DNA from: Apostichopus japonicus
Lineage: Eukaryota; Echinodermata; Holothuroidea; Aspidochirotida; Stichopodidae
Direction: 5' to 3'
Assembly: GCF_037975245.1 (NCBI RefSeq)
Contig: NC_092561.1
Location: forward strand, 1,770,501 to 1,834,500
DNA length: 64,000 nt
Part shown: positions 61,701 to 64,000 of the stretch, piece after piece
Layout of the letters: each line of letters begins with the position of its first letter
How positions within the stretch are numbered: position 1 is the stretch's first letter
The notes under the pieces: model-generated
Told to the model about the DNA's origin: nothing
The model's database searches: none
The model's input: the letters and a program-made list of their open reading frames with translations, nothing else
Position numbers and translations under genes: made by a program

Positions 61701-63550
61701 GAAAAGACTGGAAGTATTCCTTGCCATCCTCCCTCTGTGCCATCCAACCCCAATCTCTATTCAGCCCTCCTTTCTCGTCCTTCTCCTCCCTCTCCTACAA
61801 CTTCCATTCCACCAGATAACCACCTCTCCTTCATTCCATCCCTTTTTACTCCCCCCCCATGCCCCATCCTTTCAGTCCTTACCCCCTCTGCATCGAGCCA
61901 TGCTCTTTCCTTTACATCCATGTCTCCCTCTCCTCGTCTCCTCTCCTCATCCTCCTCTCTTCATCCCCCTCTCCTCATCCCCCTCTCCTCATCCCCCTCT
62001 CCCTTTCCCCCTCTCCTCATTTCCATCTCATCTCACTCTCCTCATCTCACTCCTCCTTGTCCCCCTCTCCTCGTCCCCTTCTCCTCGTCTCCTCTTCTCA
62101 TTCCCCTCTCCTCATCTTCCTCTCCCTGTCTCCCCTCCTTGTCTCCTCTCCCTGTCTCCCTCTCCTTGTCCCCCTCTCCTCATCTCCATCACCTCATCTC
62201 CCTCTATATTTTTACATTGCTATCAGTTAATGCACCTGCTTGTAATCATACATACCTAGTCATCGGCAATGATTTATTAACGATAATTACTGCAATTTAA
62301 AACAACACACCTGCTTCCTAAATAACTTAGATCCCAGTTTCCTATTTCCAATAAATGTGCCATGGTACTGCCTATAGATGCAACCCAGGTTGTACGATAA
62401 AATTTGAAGCAGATGTCACGTGGTGCGTTGCTATCACTAAAAACCAGTGCGCAATTCCATTCCATCAAAGCAAGGAAATGGGGAGGATGGGAGAGGGGAG
62501 GGTGAGAGATTAAAGCTCCCTTATAGCAACATGGTATAGCAGCATACTTACCATATACAGTATTACTGAGAATATTTTACAAAGATGATTCTAAATATGA
62601 CAGAAATGTGTTGTTTGTAAAACTCTGACAATTCGGGACTGCATGCTAGCCTAACAAATAAACGTTTTTTTCACGTTTTGTTTGTCCTGTTTCAAACAGA
62701 AATGTGCCCCCAAGAAGTTTTTGGTAGGGAAGTTAAAATCTTATTATGACTTGGGTAGTTCACATGAGTTAGGCTGACAGCAACATTATATCAGTTTGAA
62801 TCCTTAATTGAACCAAACGAGGAACATTCATGTCTAGTGTGATATGGTATTTCTGATAATATTTTTAACCCTGTTAATCTCTCTTATTTGTCTCTTTTAA
62901 CTCAGGCGTCAATGTGTTACATTGATATCGACACGCAAACGGCAGAATTCCCAGAAGACCTACCTCTGTTTCCGCAGCGAGAGTACCTACTTCACGAACT
63001 CGTGGAACTTATGCACCTGTTTGGTGTCCAGATCACTGATATGGACACCAACTCCAACACCCTACCCAATCCCCCACGGACGGGTAATATCTTTGACTGG
63101 GGTAAAGGGGGGAGGCATGAGCAGACACTGGTTGGATCCCCTGGGAGGGGTTACAGCTTGGAGAGTAGCTTAGAGGGGGACCAGGATAGCTCATACTCGA
63201 GTTCCCCCAGTGGGGGTGAGAGTCCCATCCCCATGATACCCAGCAAGCTGGACTTCCTGACGAACAACGAAGTCGTGTCCAAAGTGGCGGCAATCGCGAA
63301 ACGGACCGGGGTCATCCAGTCCATAAGCGACATCAACGTCGGACCGAGAGAGAACGAGACAACATCGCCCGAGAATAAGTCGAACAAGGAATACGTGGAC
63401 GACATCGTATTCAACTGTGCAATACGCGAGACGTTGCTGAGTCACTTGGTCTCGCTGCTGAGGCATTACGAGAGATTCGTGATACATCCGAAGGAGAGAA
63501 ACCTGGAAGCTTGGTTCACCAACAGGGAGCATATGCATAACTATGACAAG
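4757..63550 (+). CDS. DENND5 (Rab6IP1-like) DENN-domain Rab GEF, 5' part, five exons
   Basis: Joined exons are 4757-4856, 37889-38001, 43293-44079, 46465-46649 and 62906-63550. They total 1830 nt and encode 610 residues without a stop. Introns begin GT and end AG, with phases 1, 0, 1 and 0. The product matches DENND5A/B: an N-terminal [11 protein letters not shown]-type start, a [19 protein letters not shown] block, LCMPKGL, a [10 protein letters not shown] cDENN segment, [20 protein letters not shown], and [13 protein letters not shown] in the dDENN region. DENND5 proteins are Rab exchange factors and Rab6 effectors acting at Golgi and endosomal membranes. The vertebrate protein is about 1,280 residues, with RUN-PLAT-RUN domains after DENN, so roughly half the coding sequence is present. 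Identification rests on remembered family features, not a search. Lineage-specific additions are a basic Ser/Pro-rich insert (about residues 155-199) and a longer linker in exon 5. Confidence 0.93.
4857..5449 (+). other. Start of intron 1, nothing recognised
   Basis: Unique-looking intronic sequence between the exon 1 donor and a reverse-oriented SINE. No gene, RNA or repeat structure is evident. Confidence 0.5.
5450..5722 (-). mobile_element. tRNA-derived SINE, minus strand
   Basis: The reverse complement begins with a tRNA-like head: a TTAGCTCAGTGGTTAA A-box-like segment, then a GGTTCAAGTCACTCC B-box-like segment near 5655-5670. It ends in a (TACA)n tail, read on the + strand as the GTAT microsatellite at about 5450-5489. 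The body is the same family as the + strand copy at 13819-14075: both carry the GACTGACTTTGGTCAGCTTG-type block and the segment about pages of cytosine-poor TTGATAAGCCAATGAGGCTTC. Confidence 0.8.
5723..8642 (+). other. Intron 1 segment without gene
   Basis: AT-rich intronic DNA. It contains a short CT run near 7822-7839 and several copies of TACTGTA/TACAGTA-type words (for example around 7965-7985). The longest reading frames (about 60-110 codons) show no recognisable domain. Confidence 0.5.
8643..8786 (+). repeat. Solo left-end fragment of the DIRS-like family
   Basis: This matches the left end of the element at 10288: TTTACTTCG(T)TCCTC, then a CTGTCTCC block, CTTAGCACTCTCGTTCTACC, GTGCCTAGAATG, CACTGCGCGC, CTCTATGACCGG and TCTCATTCTACCAT. 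The order and spacing are the same. It has several substitutions and no accompanying right end. Confidence 0.8.
9190..9445 (+). repeat. Imperfect local duplication with A-rich blocks
   Basis: AGGGAGAA(T/C)GAGAACAAAC and the following GTGAGC(T)AGTATT(G)TATGCTGGAAT occur twice, near 9262-9330 and 9388-9440. Both are separated from upstream AATTAATC-GTAGCTTT repeats by poly(A) runs. This looks like a degenerate tandem duplication. Confidence 0.6.
10185..10287 (+). pseudogene. LINE ORF2 C-terminal fragment, left part
   Basis: One frame reads [20 protein letters not shown] and then PKPRW, a stop, and NYG. This is the familiar segment just before the C-terminus of L2/CR1-like non-LTR retrotransposon ORF2 (typically ending in SRLKTYGDRAFS and similar). 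The reading is interrupted after NYG by the DIRS-like element and resumes at 16696. The 5' part of the LINE is missing, as is usual for truncated copies. Confidence 0.7.
10304..10426 (+). repeat. Left inverted terminal repeat of DIRS-like element
   Basis: These 123 bp are the reverse complement of 16532-16654, with no difference that I found by eye. Beyond the core, a weaker match continues (TTAAAAGTG and CTCACG-like words). The outer 16 bases at 10288-10303 differ from the right end, as in DIRS elements whose termini are not identical. Confidence 0.9.
10427..11030 (+). other. DIRS-like element, 5' leader region
   Basis: T-rich sequence between the left repeat and the gag-like region. The first 60 bp, including CTTGGATTTCGT, are also present in the solo fragment at 38618-38830. 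An open frame at 10721-10993 is Leu/Val/Phe-rich without a recognisable domain and is probably not a protein gene. Confidence 0.5.
11331..11615 (+). repeat. Two tandem copies of a 146-bp unit
   Basis: The unit starts CCTAACGGTCCCGGCGACGT at 11331 and again at 11477 and is almost identical. Because 146 is not a multiple of 3, the duplication shifts the reading frame of any gag protein. Confidence 0.88.
12117..12192 (+). repeat. ACATTTACAAC-type low-complexity tract
   Basis: About six repeats of AACATTTACAAC-like units embedded in the GC-rich gag-like region. The flanking words CCCCCAGAACGGGGTAGCAG occur at about 12197 and 12300, suggesting a further local duplication. Confidence 0.75.
12600..13818 (+). 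other. DIRS-like element interior without recognisable coding
   Basis: This segment lies where a reverse transcriptase would be expected in a DIRS element, but no RT motif is visible on either strand. It contains a poly(C) run near 12630-12640, a purine tract at 13038-13072, and three TTGGCAAA(C/G)TGC(C/T)AG words at 12954, 12990 and 13024. The 178-codon minus-strand frame at 12834-13370 is inflated by a poly(F) run from the purine tract and looks spurious. Confidence 0.5.
13819..14075 (+). mobile_element. tRNA-derived SINE inside the DIRS-like element
   Basis: The head has an A-box-like TTAGCTCAGTGGTTAAAC at about 13831 and a B-box-like GGTTCAAGTCACC at 13877-13889. The body carries GACTGACTTTGGTCAGCTTG, and the tail is TACATA-rich. 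It is the same family as the minus-strand copy at 5450-5722. Confidence 0.85.
14153..14405 (+). mobile_element. Second, different tRNA-derived SINE
   Basis: The head has TGGTCAAGCGGTGTAGGCAG (A-box-like, about 14164) and AGGTTTTAGTCCTG (a degenerate B box at 14207-14220). It is followed by CCTTGGGCAAGGCACTTTAT, a block shared by many marine-invertebrate SINEs, and ends in an ATTATT-rich tail. It differs in sequence from the neighbouring SINE. Confidence 0.8.
14525..14740 (+). pseudogene. Tyrosine-recombinase N-terminal fragment (first copy)
   Basis: The + frame reads [20 protein letters not shown], then [17 protein letters not shown] and TLFAK. This parallels the recombinase start further on, which reads [34 protein letters not shown] and SLFAK. 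The piece is truncated and leads directly into the RNase H-type tail. It appears to be a duplicated or rearranged fragment. The longer minus-strand frame at 14456-15151 is an antisense shadow. Confidence 0.6.
14755..15190 (+). pseudogene. RT/RNase H polyprotein tail of the DIRS-like element
   Basis: Frame-shifted remnants appear in order: [12 protein letters not shown] (compare the ADALSRG...W motif ending DIRS-group RNase H), [20 protein letters not shown] (compare a PLIDLFATR-type segment), then [20 protein letters not shown] and ILVAPSGPR. These are typical of the region after RNase H in DIRS polyproteins. At least two frame changes separate them, and the upstream RT palm domain is missing. 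Identification is from remembered family motifs. Confidence 0.7.
15200..15906 (+). pseudogene. DIRS-type tyrosine recombinase, decayed
   Basis: Pieces in order, over several frames: [37 protein letters not shown], a stop, [40 protein letters not shown], then [36 protein letters not shown] and [11 protein letters not shown]. This is the layout of a tyrosine recombinase: the Arg region, the box with HxxR, and a C-terminal Tyr. Where HDxRG-like residues are expected, the sequence reads NISG, so both catalytic His and Arg appear lost. The candidate Tyr (CYLPD) is kept. The enzyme would have joined circular cDNA into the host genome; this copy is inactive. Confidence 0.82.
15972..16072 (+). repeat. 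Internal complementary region (ICR) of DIRS-like element
   Basis: Positions 15972-16017 are the exact reverse complement of 10288-10333, and 16018-16072 of 16641-16695. This places the two termini next to each other in antisense, as in DIRS-1, where the ICR bridges the ends during cDNA circularisation. The join reads AGTAAAT|ATTCC. It also contains a GACAG|GTAAG splice-donor-like word on the + strand. Confidence 0.93.
16073..16531 (+). other. DIRS-like element, 3' region between ICR and right repeat
   Basis: GC-rich sequence with CCCCGAGGGGG-type short palindromes near 16090 and a poly(C) at about 16351. No coding sequence is recognised. Confidence 0.5.
16532..16654 (-). repeat. Right inverted terminal repeat of DIRS-like element
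   Basis: Reverse complement of the left repeat 10304-10426 over 123 bp. The terminal 41 bp (16655-16695, ending TTTAAGTTTTGGAAT) are specific to the right end and recur only in the ICR. Confidence 0.9.
16696..16925 (+). pseudogene. LINE ORF2 C-terminus and 3' tail, right part
   Basis: The frame reads [17 protein letters not shown], then [16 protein letters not shown] and a stop at about 16822. This is the standard C-terminal signature of L2/CR1-like ORF2 (a LWNSLP and SFKxxLKTHLF type). It is followed by TGTAAAGCGCCTTGAG, GGCGCTATATAAGT and an (ATT)n tail, a typical LINE 3' end. It continues the fragment at 10185-10287, split by the DIRS insertion. Confidence 0.82.
16926..17931 (+). other. 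Intron 1 segment without gene
   Basis: AT-rich intronic DNA with an ATATATAA stretch near 17660-17690. No coding sequence or repeat is recognised. Confidence 0.45.
17932..18057 (+). repeat. Solo left-end fragment of the DIRS-like family
   Basis: GGCTCCTCGCTTACCTGTCT and the following CTCACAACCTTAGCACC match 10294-10333. GTTCTACCGTGCCTAGAATG, CACTGTATGCCCTCTATGAC and CCTCCGGTCAATGCC follow in the expected order, and the match stops there. Confidence 0.85.
18058..20640 (+). other. Intron 1 segment without supported gene
   Basis: AT-rich DNA. A 113-codon frame at 19850-20191 encodes a basic stretch ([12 protein letters not shown]) followed by a hydrophobic run ([20 protein letters not shown]). 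This resembles a membrane segment, but no family is recognised and no supporting splice structure is seen. I do not call it a gene. Confidence 0.4.
20641..20931. mobile_element. Candidate MITE with CAGGCGCGTAGCCA termini
   Basis: The left end CAGGCGCGTAGCCAGG and right end CCTTGGCTACGCGCCTG are inverted repeats enclosing 291 bp. Further inside, GGCAAAC and GCGGTCGCC-type words and a 9-bp perfect inverted pair (GTAGCGCCA at 20731, TGGCGCTAC at 20748) add hairpin potential. The ends resemble those of hAT-type non-autonomous elements. I see no clear 8-bp target duplication, so the superfamily is uncertain. Confidence 0.78.
21026..21180 (+). repeat. Divergent solo left-end-like fragment (subtype B)
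   Basis: ACTCCTCTCTCACAGATCTC, CTACATATGCAATC, TACCTAGC, AAAGTTGGTAATGGTTTAGC and CACTGT keep the word order of the fragments at 40680 and 42848. A poly(C) run (21116-21128) and a CATTGACC segment follow. Similarity to the DIRS repeat itself is weak; the link is through the intermediate copies. Confidence 0.5.
21181..23699 (+). other. Intron 1 segment without gene
   Basis: AT-rich DNA rich in TACTGTA/TACAGTA words (for example near 21909, 22036 and 22153). The 101-codon frame at 23064-23369 has no recognised domain. Confidence 0.45.
23700..23960 (+). repeat. Dispersed repeat family member (copy 1)
   Basis: It shares blocks ATAGGCAC-GCTGG-CTAC, GAGATAATCTCCATTCTTTG, TTGCAGCTGCTGCAGC and TTCTCTTTGACA with the reverse complement of 51170-51425. 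It also shares GGCTGCA...CCAGGCTG words with 29446-29580. No coding or RNA structure is recognised; it might be a SINE or a MITE-like unit. Confidence 0.7.
24001..24125 (+). repeat. Degenerate solo left-end fragment of the DIRS-like family
   Basis: GGCTTACCTGTCTCCTTACA, CACTCTCACTCTACCATGCC and TAGAATGACC align to the left end. The second half is diverged. Confidence 0.65.
24919..25026 (+). repeat. Minisatellite, about 25-bp unit
   Basis: AAACGTAAATATCTACTATA occurs about three times, with CTATC spacers and degenerate copies on either side. Confidence 0.8.
25027..27282 (+). other. Intron 1 segment without gene
   Basis: AT-rich DNA with a poly(G) run at about 25180-25193 and frequent ACAGTA/TACTGT words. 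No gene is supported. Confidence 0.45.
27283..27545 (+). repeat. Possible degenerate left-end-like fragment (subtype B)
   Basis: CTCCTCTTTTACCTATCTCC, ACTCTACATCTGCACTTTCG and CAATCTACC resemble the start of the fragment at 37126. The remainder is not alignable by eye apart from a C-rich CACCCCTGTCACCCCT segment. Confidence 0.35.
27546..28555 (+). other. Intron 1 segment without gene
   Basis: AT-rich intronic DNA with a poly(C) run near 27642-27650. Nothing else is recognised. Confidence 0.45.
28556..28943. mobile_element. Candidate MITE with AGG(G)TTTCCCC termini
   Basis: The left end CAGGTTTCCCCAGGTATTTC and right end GAAATCCCAGGGGAAACCCT are imperfect inverted repeats (about 16 of 20 positions) around 388 bp. 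No transposase frame is present. A poly(C) run lies near 28857-28866. Such AGGGTTTCC ends occur in hAT-like elements. The target-site duplication is not clear. Confidence 0.55.
29446..29580 (+). repeat. Dispersed repeat family member (copy 2)
   Basis: GAGGGGGCTGCAGCCAGGCT, ATAATAGGCACAGCTGGTCT and GCATAGAT match the family at 23700 and the reverse complement of 51170-51425. It is truncated at the right. Confidence 0.6.
29581..30689 (+). other. Intron 1 segment without gene
   Basis: AT-rich intronic DNA. No gene or repeat is supported. Confidence 0.45.
30690..30840 (+). repeat. Dispersed repeat family start, partly duplicated (copy 3)
   Basis: ATGTCAAAAGTATAGGAAGC with TGAGGGGGCTG occurs at about 30735, and AGTCAAAAGTAAGAAGCTGA with GGGGGCTGCAGC at about 30788. 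These match the beginning of the 51170-51425 unit read on the minus strand (ATGTCAAAAGTAGGATGCTA). Also, GAAAATGTCTTTTACAGACA recurs at 30765 and 30927. Confidence 0.6.
31695..31728 (+). repeat. (GT)n microsatellite
   Basis: About 17 GT units just inside the left terminus of the 31653-34598 element. Confidence 0.95.
32994..34040 (+). repeat. 399-bp tandem array within the TIR element
   Basis: The word G(C/T)GATAACTTGAGAACGAA begins at 32994, 33393 and 33792, giving an exact 399-bp period over 2.6 units. A related unit starts at 32041 and is separated by a rearranged block at 32350-32993. Each unit holds TGACCCTTGACCT on one face and AGGTCACCAAAGGTCA on the other. Confidence 0.92.
34599..37125 (+). 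other. Intron 1 segment without gene
   Basis: AT-rich DNA with poly(G) runs near 36609-36620 and 36942-36957 and several GTACAGTAC-like words (35211-35335). No gene is supported. Confidence 0.45.
37126..37275 (+). repeat. Solo left-end-like fragment (subtype B)
   Basis: TTACTTCGCTTCTCTCTTAC and CTGTCTCCCACG keep the outermost bases of the DIRS left end. ACATCTGCACTTTCCCATCT and TAGCACTGCGCCCTC follow the subtype B order. Confidence 0.7.
37448..37486 (+). ncRNA. Hammerhead-ribozyme-like motif
   Basis: Stem I is GCCT (37448-37451) with AGGC (37483-37486). The core is CTGAAGA (37452-37458, fitting CUGANGA). Stem II is GATCC/GGATT (37460-37464 with 37470-37474) closed by a TGCTA loop. Next comes GAAA (37475-37478), and ACGT (37478-37481) leads to a GTC cleavage triplet ending at 37482. 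One extra A (37459) lies between core and stem II, and stem III is only two base pairs, so activity is doubtful. Penelope-like retroelements are known to carry hammerheads with very short stem III. I see no Penelope protein here. Confidence 0.4.
37889..38001 (+). CDS. DENND5: DENND5 coding exon 2
   Basis: The exon adds residues 34-71, including [19 protein letters not shown] and PFDSVG, a block well conserved at the start of the DENND5 uDENN domain. The acceptor is TTTCTTTCAG|TGG, and the donor is ATG|GTAAGA at 38002. Entry phase 1 and exit phase 0 match its neighbours. The vertebrate proteins carry a longer spacer before this block; here exon 1 joins it almost directly. Confidence 0.93.
38002..38617 (+). 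other. Start of intron 2, nothing recognised
   Basis: AT-rich intron with a poly(G) run at 38539-38552. Confidence 0.5.
38618..38830 (+). repeat. Solo left-end fragment of the DIRS-like family (long copy)
   Basis: GCTCCTCCCTTACCTGTCTC, CCACAACCTTAGCACTATTA, TTCTACCGTGCCTAGAATGT, CTCATTCTACCATTCAAAGT and GGATTTCGTTCT match 10294-10495. The homology therefore extends beyond the inverted repeat into the unique left leader of the element. Confidence 0.88.
38868..38970 (+). repeat. Degenerate solo left-end fragment
   Basis: TTGCTTACCTATCTCCTCAC, AACCTCAGCAATCTTGCT and GAGTGCCTAGAGTGAATTGG align to the same family. It lies 40 bp after the previous copy in the same orientation. Confidence 0.7.
40238..40450 (+). 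repeat. Solo left-end fragment of the DIRS-like family
   Basis: GCTTACCTGTCTCCCCACAA, GCACTCTCATTCTACTGTGC and CTTCCGGTCAATGCCCGCCC follow the left-end order and continue through TTCATTCTACCACCCAAAGT into leader-like sequence. Confidence 0.82.
40680..40845 (+). repeat. Solo left-end-like fragment (subtype B)
   Basis: TCACTCTCCTTCACCTGTCT, CCATGCTACATCTGCACTC, TTACCTAGCC, AGCTGGTAACAGTTTAGCAC and CTGAATCTACCATTT define the subtype, bridging the A copies and the weaker fragments at 21026 and 42848. Confidence 0.65.
40846..42847 (+). other. Intron 2 segment without gene
   Basis: AT-rich intronic DNA. The 90-codon frame at 41180-41452 has no recognised domain. Confidence 0.45.
42848..43015 (+). 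repeat. Solo left-end-like fragment (subtype B)
   Basis: CACCTCACCTACCTGTCTCC, ACACTCTGATCTACACTAGC, CTAAGAACTGGTAAAG and CACTGTGCTCCC, ending with TCAAATCTACCATTCAGAAG. Confidence 0.65.
43293..44079 (+). CDS. DENND5: DENND5 coding exon 3 (uDENN/cDENN)
   Basis: Residues 72-333. It begins [12 protein letters not shown], continues [20 protein letters not shown] (uDENN core), and after an insert runs [57 protein letters not shown] and [20 protein letters not shown] (cDENN). The acceptor is CTCTCTTCCAG|CTC, and the donor is AAGG|GTGAGA at 44080. The insert at about residues 155-199 is rich in Arg, Ser and Pro ([19 protein letters not shown] and more), a disordered basic stretch longer than I recall from the vertebrate protein, with several S-P sites. 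GC content is clearly above the flanking introns. Confidence 0.95.
44080..45460 (+). other. Intron 3, first part, nothing recognised
   Basis: Intronic DNA without homopolymer-rich or repeated structure. The 44800-45300 part has higher GC and complexity than most of the introns here, but no coding signal. Confidence 0.45.
45461..45600. repeat. Short inverted-repeat element
   Basis: GAAGATAACACAGTG (45469-45483) and CACTGTGTTATCTTC (45581-45595) are a perfect 15-bp inverted pair around about 97 bp. TACGAAGG/CGTA words outside extend it imperfectly. It could be a tiny MITE or a hairpin. It abuts the SINE that follows. Confidence 0.6.
45601..45900 (+). mobile_element. tRNA-derived SINE (third family)
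   Basis: The head GTGGGTGAGTGGATAAAGGC (A-box-like) is followed by GGGGTTCGATTCCTGGCC (a good B box, about 45670-45687). The body contains GTAATCCATAAGCCCTTGTG and ends GTCGTAAAAATAACCTGATG with an ATTATTAT tail. Confidence 0.82.
46465..46649 (+). CDS. DENND5: DENND5 coding exon 4 (cDENN)
   Basis: Encodes residues to 395: [39 protein letters not shown] and [19 protein letters not shown]. This is the most conserved part of cDENN, where the Rab-binding surface of DENN proteins lies. The acceptor is CTCTCGTAG|AC and the donor is CCAG|GTTAGT at 46650. The entry codon (G|AC, Asp) closes the phase 1 intron. Confidence 0.95.
46650..51169 (+). other. Intron 4, first part
   Basis: AT-rich DNA with poly(G) or G-rich runs near 47772-47782, 47951-47959, 48660-48674 and 49752-49766, and a poly(T) at 49337-49352. 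The frame at 48236-48433 encodes 65 residues with no recognised domain. No gene is supported. Confidence 0.45.
51170..51425 (-). repeat. Dispersed repeat family member (copy 4, longest)
   Basis: The reverse complement starts ATGTCAAAAGTAGGATGCTA and AGGAGGCTGCAGCC. It continues ATAGGCACAAGCTGTAGGTC, GATGATCTCTATTCTTTGAT and CTTGCAGCTGCTGCAGCTAT, then TCTCTTTGACAC. It aligns with 23700-23960 and the shorter pieces at 29446 and 30690. Confidence 0.72.
51426..52712 (+). other. Intron 4 segment without gene
   Basis: AT-rich. It contains an imperfect local duplication (GAAAAGAAAAGTTAAAAATA at about 51772 and GGAAAAGAAAGTTTAAAAAA at about 51878, each preceded by a CATATGA(T/A) and TACATGT segment). 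Confidence 0.5.
52713..52947 (+). repeat. Two-copy tandem duplication, about 125-bp period
   Basis: ACCTTTATTTTACGGTAAAA, poly(A), TTCTCTTTGTTTCCTGACAA and so on to CATATATTACAGAAAA occur at 52713-52813 and 52838-52947. The second copy differs mainly by a longer poly(A) and an extra CAAAT. Confidence 0.93.
52948..54298 (+). other. Intron 4 segment without gene
   Basis: No gene recognised. The 103-codon frame at 53090-53401 has no identifiable domain. Confidence 0.45.
54299..54368 (-). mobile_element. 3' tail of a LINE/SINE, minus strand
   Basis: The reverse complement reads TGTAAAGCGCCTAGAAGCCT, TTTGGCGCTATATTAAGAAC and (ATT)n, the same end structure as the LINE tail at 16845-16925. Confidence 0.7.
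54369..57435 (+). other. Intron 4 segment without gene
   Basis: AT-rich DNA with G-rich runs near 55205-55240 and 57339-57356. Several 60-108-codon frames show no domain. Confidence 0.45.
57436..57530 (-). mobile_element. Probable retroelement 3' tail with (TGAT)n, minus strand
   Basis: The reverse complement has GTCTCAAAGCGCCTTTGAAC, TGTATAAATGTGTTTTGATC and a TTGATTGATTGATTG end. This resembles LINE or SINE tails ending in a short tandem repeat. Confidence 0.55.
57531..61719 (+). other. Intron 4 segment without gene
   Basis: AT-rich. It contains poly(C) near 57666-57674, an (AT)n microsatellite at about 58634-58660 and several poly(A)/poly(T) runs. No gene is supported. Confidence 0.45.
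61720..62215 (+). repeat. Pyrimidine-rich minisatellite (CTCCTCATCCCC type)
   Basis: Nearly 500 bp almost free of G on the + strand. From about 61925 it consists of degenerate CCCCTCTCCTCAT units of 12-13 bp and shorter CT-rich variants. The Ser/Pro/Leu-rich open frames across it (207, 123 and 119 codons) are a composition artefact. It ends about 0.7 kb before exon 5. Confidence 0.88.
62216..62905 (+). other. End of intron 4
   Basis: AT-rich intron leading to the exon 5 acceptor (TCTTTTAACTCAG at 62893-62905). Nothing else is recognised. Confidence 0.5.
62906..63550 (+). CDS. DENND5: DENND5 coding exon 5 (linker and dDENN start)
   Basis: Residues 396-610. The start, [20 protein letters not shown], matches the N/A-x-CY(F)VDIDNH...PEDLP block of DENND5. 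A Gly/Ser-rich linker follows ([19 protein letters not shown]), then [13 protein letters not shown] and [20 protein letters not shown], then ERFVIHP and [13 protein letters not shown]. The acceptor is at 62905 and the donor is AAG|GTGAGA at 63551 (phase 0). The next exon (expected to start around a SFLSDQP-type block) is not seen by 64000. Confidence 0.95.
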
Positions 63551-64000
63551 GTGAGACAAAAAAGCAAATTTATATTGAGCTCTATAACTCTTATCATCTG
63601 GGTCTTCATGAAGTATTAAGCCAGCTCGTGGTAGATTATAACAAGATTTGGATTAGGTCAGCATTTCCGTCTAATTCTGTGCTGAACAGGTGCGAAAGAT
63701 TGGAAATAGAAAACCGCCTACGGCTAGAATCCAATGCGATTTCTTCATCATGGTTGGGGCCAGACTGGGTCTTCATCGGTTCTCAATGATGGAGACAGTT
63801 CTTTTCTTGCCTCCAGGTTATTGCGTATGGACTTTCATATGTTGTTTTTCTCATTCTTTAAGGATGTGTTTGTAACTTAAACCTTTTCGTCCTATTTCAT
63901 TTGTTTAGAGCGAAGGTAAAGTAGGTCGCATTATGACTTCACATCGTAGATTGTAATGCAGTCATCATTTACAGTCTTTCCAAAACTCTTGTGACATTTC
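63551..64000 (+). other. Start of intron 5, runs off the window
   Basis: No further DENND5 exon is recognised. AG-preceded frames near 63817 and 63908 do not encode the expected family sequence. Confidence 0.55.

Noticed and set aside
61677-62300. 207-codon and overlapping open frames rich in Ser, Pro and Leu
   Set aside because: They exist in all three + frames because the pyrimidine tract has no stop codons; there is no domain and no consistent frame.
63690-63875. Possible sixth DENND5 exon
   Set aside because: The translated sequence lacks the SFLSDQP-type block expected next, and there is no matching phase 0 acceptor with family similarity.

Overview
This window reads as intron-rich, AT-rich animal DNA: one gene on the + strand spreads five short coding exons over almost 59 kb, and the remainder is intron packed with transposable elements. 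The encoded protein is recognisably DENND5 (Rab6IP1-like, a DENN-domain Rab exchange factor). tRNA-derived SINEs, a DIRS-type tyrosine-recombinase retrotransposon, L2/CR1-like LINE tails and many poly(G)/poly(C) runs suggest a marine invertebrate deuterostome, perhaps an echinoderm; the species assignment is a guess. Layout: 1-4756 is upstream DNA with no gene I can support. Coding exons lie at 4757-4856, 37889-38001, 43293-44079, 46465-46649 and 62906-63550. Joined, they give 1830 nt (610 codons) with no internal stop, GT-AG borders and matching phases. The gene runs off the right edge, so the rest of the dDENN region and the RUN/PLAT domains are not seen. Intron 1 (33 kb) holds most of the mobile DNA. 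A 6.4-kb DIRS-like element (10288-16695) has inverted terminal repeats and a textbook internal complementary region. It sits inside the C-terminal reading frame of a truncated LINE. Its own genes are decayed: a GC-rich gag-like part, no visible reverse-transcriptase core, an RNase H tail, and tyrosine-recombinase pieces present twice. Two different SINEs lie inside it. Fragments resembling the left end of this element recur across introns 1 and 2, all in one orientation. At 31653-34598 is a second large element bounded by 12-bp inverted repeats. It is built of tandem units (399-bp period in part) carrying nuclear-receptor-like AGGTCA direct repeats. Smaller features include candidate MITEs at 20.6, 28.6 and 45.5 kb, a four-copy dispersed repeat family, a hammerhead-ribozyme-like fold at 37.45 kb, and a 0.5-kb pyrimidine tract just before exon 5. 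The only cellular gene with good support is DENND5; all other long reading frames look like chance or transposon debris. The most unusual items are the complete DIRS architecture, the one-way orientation of its solo end fragments (which keeps a strong splice-donor motif off the gene's sense strand), the AGGTCA-rich repeat element, and the hammerhead-like motif.
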